The notes under the pieces were generated by a model that made no database searches, was not told the origin of the DNA, and worked only from the letters and a program-made list of their open reading frames with translations. This document shows, one piece after another, positions 7,500-16,338 of a DNA stretch of 34,545 nucleotides; position 1 is the first letter of the stretch; each line of letters starts with the position of its first letter. Source of the stretch: JANYCG01 sp031392945 (GTDB taxonomy: Bacteria; Pseudomonadota; Gammaproteobacteria; Burkholderiales; Burkholderiaceae_C); the NCBI GenBank assembly GCA_031392945.1, contig JANMVT010000035.1, positions 1 through 34,545 of the forward strand. The letters run 5' to 3'. Position numbers and translations under genes: made by a program.

Positions 7500-8441
7500 A
7501 TGCAAGGCAGTAATAAGCGCGATCGGACTCTGCAGCATTGGCTGGCAGTGTTGGGCGCTGCCCTGGTGTTGGCGGGTTGCGGCGCCAGCCGCGTGAACCG
7601 CGCGCCGATTGAAGACCGTGGCAATGGCCCGGTGGCCAGCGCGCCCGTGGCCGCCGCGCCCGCCGTCGATGCCGCCGGTGCCCCCATCAAACAGCCGCCT
7701 GGCTTTGAAAACGCCGGCAAGCCGGGTTATTACACCGTCAAACCTGGCGACACGCTGATCCGCATCGGTCTGGACAGCGGCCAAAACTGGCGCGACATCG
7801 TTCGCTGGAACGCGCTGGACAACCCCAACCAGATCGAAGTCGGCCAGGTCTTGCGCGTGATCCCGCCAGCGACCGGCACGCCGCCCGTTGTGGCGGGCGC
7901 TGCCACATCCAGACCAGTGGCGTCGGCCAATGCCACCGCCACCCCGGTGGCGCCGGCCCAGGGGGCCAGCGCGGCCCGGCCCGCAGCGTCGAGTGCCGCA
8001 ACATCCGGCACAACACCTGCGCCCGCCGTTGTGGCCGCTGCGCCTGCCGCGGCCACAACGCCGAACGCCGAAGACGACATCGCCTGGATCTGGCCCACCG
8101 GAGGAATAGTGCTGGCCGGTTTCGATGAAGCCAAAAACAAGGGGCTGGACATTGGCGGCGCCGCAGGCGCCGCCGTTGTCGCGGCAGCGGACGGCCGGGT
8201 GGTGTATGTGGGCGCGGGCCTGCGCGGTTACGGCAACCTGATCATCCTGAAACACAACAATACCTACCTCACTGCGTACGCCCACAACCAGGCGCTTTTG
8301 GTCAAAGAAGACCAGACTGTGCGCAAGGGCCAGAAAATCGCCGAAATGGGCAACAGCGACGCCGACCGCGTCAAGCTGCATTTCGAGGTGCGCCGCCAGG
8401 GCAAACCGGTCGATCCGGCCAAATACCTGCCGACAAGGTAG
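7500..8441 (+). CDS. nlpD: NlpD-type lipoprotein: LysM plus degenerate LytM (M23) domain
   Basis: An outer-membrane-anchored activator of the periplasmic amidases that split septal peptidoglycan. A lipoprotein signal peptide ends in LVLAGC with Cys27 as the lipidation site. A LysM domain (YYTVKPGDTLIRIG to IEVGQVLRVIPP) binds peptidoglycan at about residues 79-122. A long Ala/Pro/Thr linker follows, and then a C-terminal LytM fold (NKGLDIGG, VVYVGAGLRGYGNLIILKH, KLHFEVRRQGKPVDP). The zinc-binding H-x-H is reduced (KLHFE instead of HLHFE) and the H-x3-D motif is missing, so it is probably catalytically inactive, as expected for NlpD. It sits 12 bases upstream of rpoS, and the rpoS promoter may lie within this gene as in E. 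coli. Confidence 0.92.
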   Translation: MQGSNKRDRTLQHWLAVLGAALVLAGCGASRVNRAPIEDRGNGPVASAPVAAAPAVDAAGAPIKQPPGFENAGKPGYYTVKPGDTLIRIGLDSGQNWRDIVRWNALDNPNQIEVGQVLRVIPPATGTPPVVAGAATSRPVASANATATPVAPAQGASAARPAASSAATSGTTPAPAVVAAAPAAATTPNAEDDIAWIWPTGGIVLAGFDEAKNKGLDIGGAAGAAVVAAADGRVVYVGAGLRGYGNLIILKHNNTYLTAYAHNQALLVKEDQTVRKGQKIAEMGNSDADRVKLHFEVRRQGKPVDPAKYLPTR

Positions 8442-8453
8442 CGGCTTTGCGTC

Positions 8454-9419
8454 ATGTCCAAGCGCCCCGGATCGCAGCACAAGCAAGCTGAACGCCAGGA
8501 TGCGCTGGCTGGCGACGCCGCCCTGGCGCACGCCAGCCGCCCTGAGGAGTCTGGCGAGGGCGGTGATTCCTTAAGCTGCTATATGCGCGGGGTGCGCCGC
8601 ACTGAACTGTTCACGGCAGAAGAAGAATTCGCGATGGCCCAACGCGTGCGCGCGGGCGATTTTGCCGCCCGCCAGAGCATGATCGAGCACAACCTGCGCC
8701 TGGTGGTCAGCATCGCCAAGGGTTGCCTGGGACGGGGCGTCCCCCTGTCCGACCTGATTGAAGAAGGCAACCTGGGCCTGATGCACGCCATTGACAAGTT
8801 TGAGCCCGAGCGCGGTTTCCGTTTTTCGACCTACGCGACCTGGTGGATCCGCCAGGCGGTGGATCGAGCCTTGGTCTACCAGGGGCGCGCCGTGCGCCTG
8901 CCAGTCAACGTGGTGCGGGATCTGCAACAGGTGCTGCGCGCCAAACGCACGCTCGAGAGCGATTCGGCCTTTGTGGCCAAGCGCCCGCAAGGCGTCAAGG
9001 TGGAAGACATCGCCGCCTTGTTGGGCCGCGACGCCGCCGCAGTTGCTGATTTGCTGACGCTGGGCGAAATACCCAAGTCGCTGGACGCCCGCCTGGAGCG
9101 TCAGGGCGAGGGCCAAGGCGACGGCGCAACCCTGGGCGATGCCCTTGTCGACGAACACAATGGCGACCCCAGCGGTGTCACGCAAATCCGTGAAGTCGAA
9201 AAACTGCTCAAAGGCTGGACCGCAACGCTGACTGAGCGCGAACAGGAGGTGCTGGCAGGTCGTTTCGGCCTGCGCGGCCGCGAGCCCGAGACGCTCGAGG
9301 TGCTCAGCGAGCGTCTGGGCCTGACGCGCGAGCGTGTGCGCCAGGTGCAAAACGAGGCCCTGCAAAAACTCAAACACAGTCTGGCGCGGCGCGGCATTTC
9401 AAGCCAGGCCTTGCTGTAG
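8454..9419 (+). CDS. rpoS: RNA polymerase sigma factor RpoS (sigma-38)
   Basis: A 321-residue sigma-70-family factor for stationary-phase and stress promoters. Region 2 is clear: MIEHNLRLVVSIAKG, LSDLIEEGNLGLMHAIDKF, and RGFRFSTYATWWIRQAVDRA. Region 3 starts with VRLPVNVVRDLQQVL. Region 4 has LTEREQEVLAGRFGL and the helix-turn-helix LTRERVRQVQNEALQKL. The call of RpoS over RpoD or RpoH rests on size and on the nlpD neighbour. Region 2.4 reads VDRALVYQGRAVRLPV where canonical RpoS proteins have (from memory) IERAIMNQxRTVRLPV, so it appears diverged in the part that reads the -10 element. Confidence 0.92.
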   Translation: MSKRPGSQHKQAERQDALAGDAALAHASRPEESGEGGDSLSCYMRGVRRTELFTAEEEFAMAQRVRAGDFAARQSMIEHNLRLVVSIAKGCLGRGVPLSDLIEEGNLGLMHAIDKFEPERGFRFSTYATWWIRQAVDRALVYQGRAVRLPVNVVRDLQQVLRAKRTLESDSAFVAKRPQGVKVEDIAALLGRDAAAVADLLTLGEIPKSLDARLERQGEGQGDGATLGDALVDEHNGDPSGVTQIREVEKLLKGWTATLTEREQEVLAGRFGLRGREPETLEVLSERLGLTRERVRQVQNEALQKLKHSLARRGISSQALL

Positions 9420-9479
9420 CGTGAGGGACGGCCCGTGCGGTTGCACGGACCGGCAGGACGCACCTGAGACAATCGGGGC

Positions 9480-10979
9480 ATGCCTCCAGAAATCACCAAG
9501 ACCCAAGCTGCCATCCCAGCGCCCGCAGCCGCCGGCGCCGCTGCCAAAACCTGGCCCGAACCCGAACGTTTCAGCATTGAATCCCTCGACATCGAGGCCC
9601 AGGGCATCGCCCACAAGGCCGACGGCAAGGTGGTTTTCATCGAAGGGGCCTTGCCGTTTGAAATCGTCGGCGCCAATGTGCACCGCAAGAAAAACAGCTT
9701 CGAGCAGGGCACGGTCACGCAAATCCACCGTGAATCGTCGCAGCGCGTCACGCCCGGCTGCCCGAATTTCGGCCTGCACGCCGGAGCTTGCGGCGGCTGC
9801 AAGATGCAGCATTTGCATGTGGGCGCGCAGGTCGCGGTGAAGCAGCGGGTGCTGGAAGACAACTTGAGGCACCTGGGCAAGGTCAAGGCCGACAACATCC
9901 TTCGCCCCATCGAAGGACCGGCCTGGGGCTACCGGTACCGCGCGCGCCTGTCAGTGCGCAATGTGCTGAAAAAAGGCGCGGTGCTGATCGGCTTTCACGA
10001 GCGCAAAAGCCGCTACGTGGCCGACATGAAAGTGTGCCACGTGTTGCCGCCGCATGTGAGCGATCTGCTGCTGCCACTGCGCGCGCTGATCGCCTCGCTG
10101 GATGCCAACCAGACCATCCCGCAAATCGAGCTGGCCTGTGGTGATTCGGTGACGGCCCTGGTGCTGCGCCATCTGGAAGCCTTGAGTGAAGCCGACAAAA
10201 CCCGGCTGCGTGCCTTTGCCAAAACGCATCCGCAGGTGCAGTGGTGGCTGCAGGCCAAGGGACCGGAAACCGTGAAGCTGCTTGACGCGGGCGGCCAACA
10301 GCTGGCCTATGCGCTGCCCGAGTTCGGCATCACCATGCCCTTCAAGCCCACTGATTTCACCCAGGTCAACCCATGGATCAACCGCGTGCTGGTGTCGAGT
10401 GCCCTGCGCCTGCTGGACGTGCAAAGCCATGAGCGTGTGATCGACTGGTTTTGCGGTTTGGGCAACTTTACGCTGCCGCTGGCGACACAGGCGCGCGAGG
10501 TGCTGGGCGTGGAGGGCGCCGAGTCGCTGGTGGCACGCTCGCGCGAAAACTATGAGCTGAATCGGGCCTCAGCCCACGGCAGGAGGACATTGTCAGCTAC
10601 TAAATTTGTAGCTAAAAACCTGTTTGAAATGACGCCAGAGATGCTGGTCAAGGACGGTGTATCAGACAAATGGCTGATCGACCCACCACGCGAAGGCGCT
10701 TTTGCGCTGGTCAAAGCACTGGCGGATTTGCATCAGCAATCGCTGGCGACAGCGTCAGACACTGAAGAAACTCCGGCTGTGGCGGCCGTGGCAATTCTTT
10801 CGAACTGGAAACCCCCCCGGCGCATCGTCTATGTCAGTTGCAACCCGGCCACTTTGGCTCGGGATGCCGACGTGCTGATGCACATGGCAGGTTACCGCTG
10901 CGCCAAGGCAGGCGTCGTCAACATGTTTCCCCATACCGCGCATGTCGAGAGTATTGCGGTATTTGATCGGGTCGAATGA
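9480..10979 (+). CDS. rlmD: 23S rRNA (uracil-1939-C5)-methyltransferase
   Basis: RlmD methylates U1939 of 23S rRNA using SAM and carries a 4Fe-4S cluster. The N-terminal half is a TRAM-like domain (FSIESLDIEAQGIAH). Cluster cysteines are Cys94, Cys104, Cys107 and Cys186 (PGCPNF, ACGGCK, KVCHVL). The methyltransferase domain has DWFCGLGNFTLPLA, DPPREGA and the nucleophile Cys454 in YVSCNPATLARD. At 499 residues it is slightly long, with an Ala/Pro-rich start. Residues 372-379 (SATKFVAK) are encoded by an AT-rich repeat copy between the SAM-binding region and NLFEMTP. An upstream ATG is absent, so the start is fair. It lies about 60 bases after rpoS. Confidence 0.93.
   Translation: MPPEITKTQAAIPAPAAAGAAAKTWPEPERFSIESLDIEAQGIAHKADGKVVFIEGALPFEIVGANVHRKKNSFEQGTVTQIHRESSQRVTPGCPNFGLHAGACGGCKMQHLHVGAQVAVKQRVLEDNLRHLGKVKADNILRPIEGPAWGYRYRARLSVRNVLKKGAVLIGFHERKSRYVADMKVCHVLPPHVSDLLLPLRALIASLDANQTIPQIELACGDSVTALVLRHLEALSEADKTRLRAFAKTHPQVQWWLQAKGPETVKLLDAGGQQLAYALPEFGITMPFKPTDFTQVNPWINRVLVSSALRLLDVQSHERVIDWFCGLGNFTLPLATQAREVLGVEGAESLVARSRENYELNRASAHGRRTLSATKFVAKNLFEMTPEMLVKDGVSDKWLIDPPREGAFALVKALADLHQQSLATASDTEETPAVAAVAILSNWKPPRRIVYVSCNPATLARDADVLMHMAGYRCAKAGVVNMFPHTAHVESIAVFDRVE
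10593..10613 (+). repeat. AT-rich palindromic repeat, copy 3 (inside rlmD)
   Basis: AGCTAC (10595-10600) and its exact inverse GTAGCT (10608-10613) enclose TAAATTT. It is read as S-A-T-K-F-V-A in the rlmD frame; the other two phases contain TAA or TAG. The surrounding gene is GC-rich. Confidence 0.75.
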
Positions 10980-11020
10980 CCGCCCTTGCGACACCAGTGC
11001 GCCCTACGATCAAAACTGGT

Positions 11021-11046
11021 ATGCTATTTAATATATAGCTAACTAT
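11021..11046 (-). repeat. AT-rich palindromic repeat, copy 4 (intergenic, after rlmD)
   Basis: Read on the minus strand it gives ATAGTTAGCTA then TATATTAAATAGCAT, close to copy 6. It sits 41 bases after the rlmD stop in the 226-base gap before the DUF1800 gene. The rest of that gap holds no gene that I can support. It contains an AAGGAG at 11142-11147 with no start codon at usable spacing. Confidence 0.7.
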
Positions 11047-11205
11047 TTATATCACATGAGGGAAGCGGGCGATTTTACCGAATTTCCCTGATCTTTCCCG
11101 ACCTGAATGCGGGTAACAAAGTGCAAAACCGCTTGGTGAATAAGGAGCGTCGCGTTTAGTCTCGAACCTGGAAAAACACTGTCGGTCCACCAAGGGCCAA
11201 ATTCC

Positions 11206-12978
11206 GTGACCCAAGAACTGGCTGTTGAGTGCGAGGCTCCTGCGGCCTCTGATTTTCAAGTCCTCAAATCGTCTGCCGCTTTGGCAGCGGCTGCCCTGGC
11301 GGCCTGTGGCGGTGGTTCCGCAGGAGGGAGTTCAAACGCCGGCGGCAGCTCAAGCGGGCTTGGGCCTTCCGCCTACGCATATCCTTCACCCGCGACCGAT
11401 GAGGATGCGGCGCGGTTTCTGTTGCAGGCGCAATTCTCGGCGAGTGACGCTGAAATTGCATCCCTGCGCAGCAGCGGTTATGCGACTTGGCTGGAGCGCC
11501 AGATCGCGCTGGCGCCGGCCCAGACCGGATGGGACTGGCTCAATGCCAAAGCTTACGGCGATGTGTTGAACAGCAACAACTATTACGACAGCACCTACCC
11601 GGCAGACTACATGATATGGAACCAGCTCATGACGGCGCCCGACGGTTTGCGAAAACGCGCGGCGCTGGCCCTGTCTGAATTTTTTGTGGTCTCGCTTGCC
11701 GGCCTCGATTTCAACTGGCGCAGCCACGCCATGGCGCACTATTGGGACACCCTGGTTGTCAATTCGCTGGGCAACTATCGCCGTCTGCTGGAGTTGGTCA
11801 CGCTGAACGTGGCCATGGGTTATTACCTCAACACCCGCGGCAACAAGAAAGAGAATTCCAGCGGCCGCCAGCCGGACGAAAATTACGCCCGCGAGGTGAT
11901 GCAGCTGTTCACGATCGGGCTGCACCAGCTCAACCTGGATGGCACGCCAAAGACCGATGCTTCAGGCAACAAAATTGACACCTACGCGGCGACTGACGTG
12001 AGCAACCTGGCGCGGGTCTTTACCGGGTATGACCTGGACCAGAGCCAGAATGTGGACACCGTCATTCCCCAAACCGGTGGCGGCACGCGCACCGTCGGCA
12101 ATACGGCCTTTGCCCGCCTGCCCATGGTGCTGACGGCAGGCAATCATTCCACGCTGGCGGCCAATTTTCTGGGCACGACGATTGCGGCGGGCACGCCCGG
12201 CGCAGCGGCCCTCAAGACGGCATTGGACACCCTGTTCAACCACCCGAATACGGCGCCGTTTTTTTGCAGGCAGATGATCCAGCGCCTGGTCACCAGCAAC
12301 CCCAGTCCGGCCTACGTGGCCCAGGTGGCAGCGGTCTTCAACGACAACGGCGCCGGGGTGCGGGGCGACCTGGCGCGCGTCTTCGCCGCCATTCTCCAGA
12401 ACGATGAAGCTCGAGGCCCGGCGGGACTGGCCCAGACTGAATTTGGCAAGCTGCGTGAGCCCATGTTGCGGCTGGTGCAATGGGTGCGCAGTTTTGGCGC
12501 TGTGTCGGCCACTGACAGTTGGAAAATAGGCGACCTCAGCAATGCCGGTTCCCAGTTGGGGCAAAGCCCCCTGCGTTCGCCGTCGGTGTTCAATTTTTTC
12601 CGGCCAGGTTATGTGCCGCCTTCGACGGCACTGAGTGCCGGGGCAGTTGCACCCGAATTTCAAATCGTCACCGAAAGCAGTGTGGGCGGCTACCTCAACT
12701 TCATGATGGGGGTGATTTCAAGTGGTCTGGTTTCGGGTGATATCACGACGGCTTATGGGGCCGAACTGGCACTGGTCACGGATGCGCCGGCTTTGGTTCG
12801 ACGCCTGAACCTGCTGTTGTGCGGCGGGCAACTTTCAGTTGCCAACCAGGGCCTCATTGTCAATGCGCTCAACGCCACTCCCATCACGGCGTCAAGCTCT
12901 GCTACCCAAAAGCGCAACCGGATTTGCGCAGCCGTATTGATGCTGATGGCATCCAGTGAATACCTGATCCAGAAGTGA
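11206..12978 (+). CDS. DUF1800 family protein, probable exported lipoprotein
   Basis: A 590-residue protein of the DUF1800 family, whose biochemical role is not established. Typical motifs are AARFLLQAQFSASDAEI near the start, FFVVSLAG, NYAREVMQLFTIGLHQLNLDGTPK, VFTGYD, NHPNTAPFFCRQMIQRLVTSNPSP and SPSVFNFFRPGYVPP. Near the N-terminus SSAALAAAALAACGGGS looks like a lipoprotein signal with a Gly/Ser-rich linker after the Cys, but the first 20 residues lack the usual basic n-region. The start is GTG 11206 with AAGGG nine bases before it; no better in-frame start exists before the stop at 11137-11139. It is followed after 20 bases by the DUF1501 gene; the two families commonly occur as a pair. 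Confidence 0.85.
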   Translation: MTQELAVECEAPAASDFQVLKSSAALAAAALAACGGGSAGGSSNAGGSSSGLGPSAYAYPSPATDEDAARFLLQAQFSASDAEIASLRSSGYATWLERQIALAPAQTGWDWLNAKAYGDVLNSNNYYDSTYPADYMIWNQLMTAPDGLRKRAALALSEFFVVSLAGLDFNWRSHAMAHYWDTLVVNSLGNYRRLLELVTLNVAMGYYLNTRGNKKENSSGRQPDENYAREVMQLFTIGLHQLNLDGTPKTDASGNKIDTYAATDVSNLARVFTGYDLDQSQNVDTVIPQTGGGTRTVGNTAFARLPMVLTAGNHSTLAANFLGTTIAAGTPGAAALKTALDTLFNHPNTAPFFCRQMIQRLVTSNPSPAYVAQVAAVFNDNGAGVRGDLARVFAAILQNDEARGPAGLAQTEFGKLREPMLRLVQWVRSFGAVSATDSWKIGDLSNAGSQLGQSPLRSPSVFNFFRPGYVPPSTALSAGAVAPEFQIVTESSVGGYLNFMMGVISSGLVSGDITTAYGAELALVTDAPALVRRLNLLLCGGQLSVANQGLIVNALNATPITASSSATQKRNRICAAVLMLMASSEYLIQK

Positions 12979-12998
12979 TTTGAAAATACAGGGCTGCC

Positions 12999-14462
12999 AT
13001 GCATCTGCTTCAACCGAAACTCCATACCCGCCGCGCTTTCCTGAAGCGCTCGGGCCAGTTGGCCATGACCGGCACCGCCCTGCCGCTGGCGCTGAACCTG
13101 GCCGCCCTGGGCGAGGCCGCTGCTTTCACCGCCACCGATTACAAGGCGCTGGTGTGTGTCTTCATGTACGGCGGCAATGACTATGCCAATACGGTGGTGG
13201 CCTATGACGATCCCAGCTACAACCTGTACAACACCATCCGCGGTGGCGGTGCGGGCCAGGCCGCAGGCGGCATTGCCCTGGCCAAGACAGATTTGACCGC
13301 AACGCTGCTCAACCCCAATGCGGTTCCAGCCGATGTGCTGGGTCAGGCCCGCCAGTATGCGCTGCATCCATCGATGGCCGGTCTGGCTGGTTTGTTCAAT
13401 GCCGGCCACGCGGCAGTGCAGTTCAATGTGGGTCCGCTGGTGGTGCCGCTCACCCGCAGCCAGTACAACAGTTCCAACCGCACGCTGTACCCCTTGCCGC
13501 CCCAATTGTTTTCCCACAATGACCAGCAATCCATCTGGCAGTCGTCCTCGCCCGAGGGCTCCAAAATCGGTTGGGGCGGCAACTTGGGCGACCTGGCCCT
13601 GGCGGGCAACACCAAATCGATCTTCACCTGCATGTCGGTCACAGGCAACGCCGTTTTTCTCTCGGGTGACAGTGCCCTGCAATACCAGGTCAGCACCAAT
13701 GGAGCGATCAAGATCACGCCAGCCACGGCCGCCACCGTGTACGGCTCCAGCGCTGTCAGTGCCGCCATCAGCAACCTGATCCAGCAGACCCGCACGCAGA
13801 AGCTCGAAAACGAATACAACCGCGTGACCCAGCGCGCCATGTCGGCTGAAAGTTCGGTCACCCAGGCCCTGGCTCTGGCGCCACCTGCCACGGTGTTCCC
13901 GGCCGACAATTTCGGGCAGCAACTCAGGATGGTGGCACGCCTGATCAAGGGCCAGGCCACACTGGGCGCGACGCGCCAGGTTTTCATGGTCTCATTGGGC
14001 GGTTTTGATCTGCACGACAACCTGATCGCCCAACAACCGGCCCTGATGGACCGGGTCAGTGCCGCCATGAAGGCGTTTTACGACGCCACCGTGGAAATGG
14101 GGGTTGCCAGCAAGGTAACGGCCTTCACAGCCTCCGACTTTGGCCGCACCCTGGCGAGCAATGGCGATGGCTCGGACCACGGCTGGGGCAGCCACCATTT
14201 TGTGGTGGGCGGCGCTGTCAACGGCAAGACCTTCTACGGCACGCCGCCACCTGTCAGCGTGGGCAGCAGCACGACCGACCCGGCCGACCAATGGCATGTC
14301 GGCCAGGGGCGGCTGTTGCCCAGCACCTCGGTCGACCAGTACGCGGCAACCCTGGCCAAATGGTTTGGTGTAAGCAATGCAGAACTGTCGGGCATCCTGC
14401 CCAATATTGGGCATTTTGGCGGCGCGGCCTACCCGGTGGATTTGGGTTTTATGGCGCCTTGA
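12999..14462 (+). CDS. DUF1501 family protein with Tat signal
   Basis: A 487-residue protein of the DUF1501 family, related to the alkaline phosphatase/sulfatase-like fold by sequence databases but without proven activity. The N-terminus has a twin-arginine signal TRRAFLKRSGQ followed by a hydrophobic stretch ending near LGEAAAF, so export in folded form is likely. Family features visible are VCVFMYGGNDYANTVV, ALHPSMAGLAGLFNAG, VSLGGFDLHDN and SDFGRTLASNGDGSDHGWGSHHFVVGG. The last contains the conserved Asp and His residues. The DUF1800 partner directly upstream (gap 20 bases) suggests one operon and a shared envelope function. The start ATG 12999 is well supported by the signal sequence. Confidence 0.88.
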   Translation: MHLLQPKLHTRRAFLKRSGQLAMTGTALPLALNLAALGEAAAFTATDYKALVCVFMYGGNDYANTVVAYDDPSYNLYNTIRGGGAGQAAGGIALAKTDLTATLLNPNAVPADVLGQARQYALHPSMAGLAGLFNAGHAAVQFNVGPLVVPLTRSQYNSSNRTLYPLPPQLFSHNDQQSIWQSSSPEGSKIGWGGNLGDLALAGNTKSIFTCMSVTGNAVFLSGDSALQYQVSTNGAIKITPATAATVYGSSAVSAAISNLIQQTRTQKLENEYNRVTQRAMSAESSVTQALALAPPATVFPADNFGQQLRMVARLIKGQATLGATRQVFMVSLGGFDLHDNLIAQQPALMDRVSAAMKAFYDATVEMGVASKVTAFTASDFGRTLASNGDGSDHGWGSHHFVVGGAVNGKTFYGTPPPVSVGSSTTDPADQWHVGQGRLLPSTSVDQYAATLAKWFGVSNAELSGILPNIGHFGGAAYPVDLGFMAP

Positions 14463-14503
14463 ATCGAGGGCGGGTGCGCCGCACCCGGCTGGGCTTGCCA
14501 AAA

Positions 14504-14529
14504 AAAGAAGGCCTCAAAAGGCCTTCTTT
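14504..14529 (-). terminator. Terminator between converging DUF1501 and BI-1 genes
   Basis: AAAGAAGGCCT (14504-14514) and AGGCCTTCTTT (14519-14529) pair perfectly around a CAAA loop. On the minus strand the stem is followed by seven Ts, so it best terminates the BI-1 gene. On the plus strand only a short T run is present. A second GC hairpin (CGGGTGC/GCACCCG) lies at 14471-14487. Confidence 0.88.
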
Positions 14530-14549
14530 CAGGGAGTGAGGGGTAGCGC

Positions 14550-15251
14550 TCAGTCGCGCTCGCCGCCAAAAATGCCCAACAGCGCCAGCAGGCTCTGGAA
14601 CACGTTGACGATGTCCAGGTACAGGGCCAGTGTGGCGCTGATGTAGTTGGTCTCGCCGCCGTCCACGATGCGTTTGAGGTCATACAGCATGTAGGCGCTG
14701 AACACGGCGATGGCGGCGACCGAGATCGCCATCATGCCAGCGGTCGAGCCGACAAACACGTTGATGATGCCGCCCACCATGATGGCGATGGCCCCGACAA
14801 ACAGCCATTTGCCCATGCCTTCCAGGCTGCGCTTGATCACGCTGCTCAAGGCGGCCATGACAAAGAACACGCCTGCCGTGCCGCCAAAGGCGGTCATGAT
14901 CAGGTCAGGGCCGTTTTTGAAACCCAGCACCATGGCGATCATGCGCGAGAGCATCAGGCCCATGAAGAAGGTGAAGCCCAGCAGCACGGGCACGCCGGCG
15001 GCTGAATTCTTGGTCTTCTCGATCGCGTAGATGAAGCCGAAAGCGCCGCCCAGGAAAACGATCAGCCCGATGCCGCCGGTCATGGCCCGGGTGATGCCGG
15101 TGGCCACGCCCAGCCAGGCGCCCAGCACGGTGGGAACCAGGCTCAGCGCGAGCAGCCAGTAAGTGTTGCGCAACACCTTGTTGCGCTGTTCCACCGACGT
15201 GCCGTAGCCGAAGGCCGAGCCTTGGTCGATGGTTTGAACTTGTTCAGTCAT
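14550..15251 (-). CDS. Bax inhibitor-1/YccA family inner membrane protein
   Basis: A 233-residue protein with seven predicted hydrophobic segments, matching the BI-1 (UPF0005) family. YccA in E. coli interacts with the membrane protease FtsH, and other BI-1 proteins act as pH-sensitive calcium leak channels; neither role is shown here. The N-terminus is cytoplasmic (MTEQVQTIDQGSAFGYGTSVEQRNKVLRNTYWLLAL in outline). The C-terminal signature with acidic residues, SAYMLYDLKRIVDGGE and LYLDIVNVFQSLLALLG, is well conserved. It is a single-gene transcript, divergent from the GlcG-like gene and ended by the hairpin at 14504-14529. Confidence 0.93.
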   Translation of the reverse strand: MTEQVQTIDQGSAFGYGTSVEQRNKVLRNTYWLLALSLVPTVLGAWLGVATGITRAMTGGIGLIVFLGGAFGFIYAIEKTKNSAAGVPVLLGFTFFMGLMLSRMIAMVLGFKNGPDLIMTAFGGTAGVFFVMAALSSVIKRSLEGMGKWLFVGAIAIMVGGIINVFVGSTAGMMAISVAAIAVFSAYMLYDLKRIVDGGETNYISATLALYLDIVNVFQSLLALLGIFGGERD

Positions 15252-15392
15252 GGAAAAACTCCTTGAAATGTCCGCACGAACGGTATTCGGCAGATGGGGC
15301 GGATTCTAATGGGTTTCAAGAGGGTGGTCGGGATACATTCAAATCCGTGGGGTTATGCTATCGAGCTTTCAAAACCCCGGAAGATGAACCCC

Positions 15393-15800
15393 ATGAAAAC
15401 CAAATCCGTGCTCGAATTCAAAGACGTCAAAGCCATCCTGGCCGCTGCGGAGGCCGAGGCGTTCAAAAACAACTGGGCGGTTGTCATTTCCGTGGTGGAC
15501 GATGGCGGCAATCTGCTGGCGCTGTCCAAACTAGACGGTGTGGCGCCGATTTCCTGCCACATCGCTCCGGCGAAGGCCAAAACGGCGGCGTTGGGCTGCC
15601 GCGAATCGCGCATCTACGAGGAGATGATCAACGGCGGACGCGTGTCCTTTCTGAGCGCGCCGGTGCTGGAGGGCATGTTGGAGGGCGGCGTGCCCATCAT
15701 GAAGGACGGCCAGTGCATCGGCGCGGTGGGGGTGAGCGGCGTCAAGTCGGCTGAAGACGCGCAGATCGCACGCGCGGGCATTGCGGCGTTGGGCTTGTAA
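15393..15800 (+). CDS. GlcG/HbpS family protein (DUF336), possibly heme-binding
   Basis: A 135-residue cytoplasmic-looking protein of the GlcG/HbpS family. The motifs are ISVVDDGGNLLALSKLDG, SCHIAPAKAKTAA and GGVPIMKDGQCIGAVGVSG, the usual core and C-terminal loop. HbpS of Streptomyces binds heme, while GlcG accompanies glycolate genes; activity is unknown for most members. I choose ATG 15393 because GGAAG at 15379-15383 lies nine bases upstream; ATG 15384 is too close to it. No signal peptide is present. It converges on the exbD end of the iron operon, which may or may not be meaningful. Confidence 0.85.
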   Translation: MKTKSVLEFKDVKAILAAAEAEAFKNNWAVVISVVDDGGNLLALSKLDGVAPISCHIAPAKAKTAALGCRESRIYEEMINGGRVSFLSAPVLEGMLEGGVPIMKDGQCIGAVGVSGVKSAEDAQIARAGIAALGL

Positions 15801-15828
15801 GCGCCGGGGGTTCGCAAGCCCTTTTTTT
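15791..15828 (+). terminator. Rho-independent terminator of the GlcG-like gene
   Basis: GGGCTTG (15791-15797) and CAAGCCC (15815-15821) can pair around a 17-base loop and are followed by TTTTTTT at 15822-15828. The left arm overlaps the last codons and the stop of the gene. Confidence 0.7.
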
Positions 15829-15894
15829 GGTGGCGAAACGGCAGTTCTTCCGGTTTTCCAATGAAATCGACCGTTTTCCCTCGTGGCATATACG

Positions 15895-15918
15895 TAGTTG
15901 GCTACTAATAATATAGCA
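15895..15918 (+). repeat. AT-rich palindromic repeat, copy 5 (just after exbD stop)
   Basis: TAGTTGGCTACTAATAATAT then AGCA. It begins within three bases of the end of exbD on the minus strand, in the 120-base gap between the converging GlcG-like gene and exbD. Confidence 0.72.
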
Positions 15919-15920
15919 AT

Positions 15921-16334
<414 letters not shown>

Positions 16335-16338
16335 GGTT

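Noticed and set aside
8571..8590. TTAAGCTGCTATATGCG near the start of rpoS as a further repeat copy
   Set aside because: Only one half of the element could be matched, and it is not palindromic.
14471..14487. GC hairpin CGGGTGC/GCACCCG after the DUF1501 stop as an independent terminator
   Set aside because: No T run follows it on either strand; the hairpin at 14504-14529 is the better terminator.
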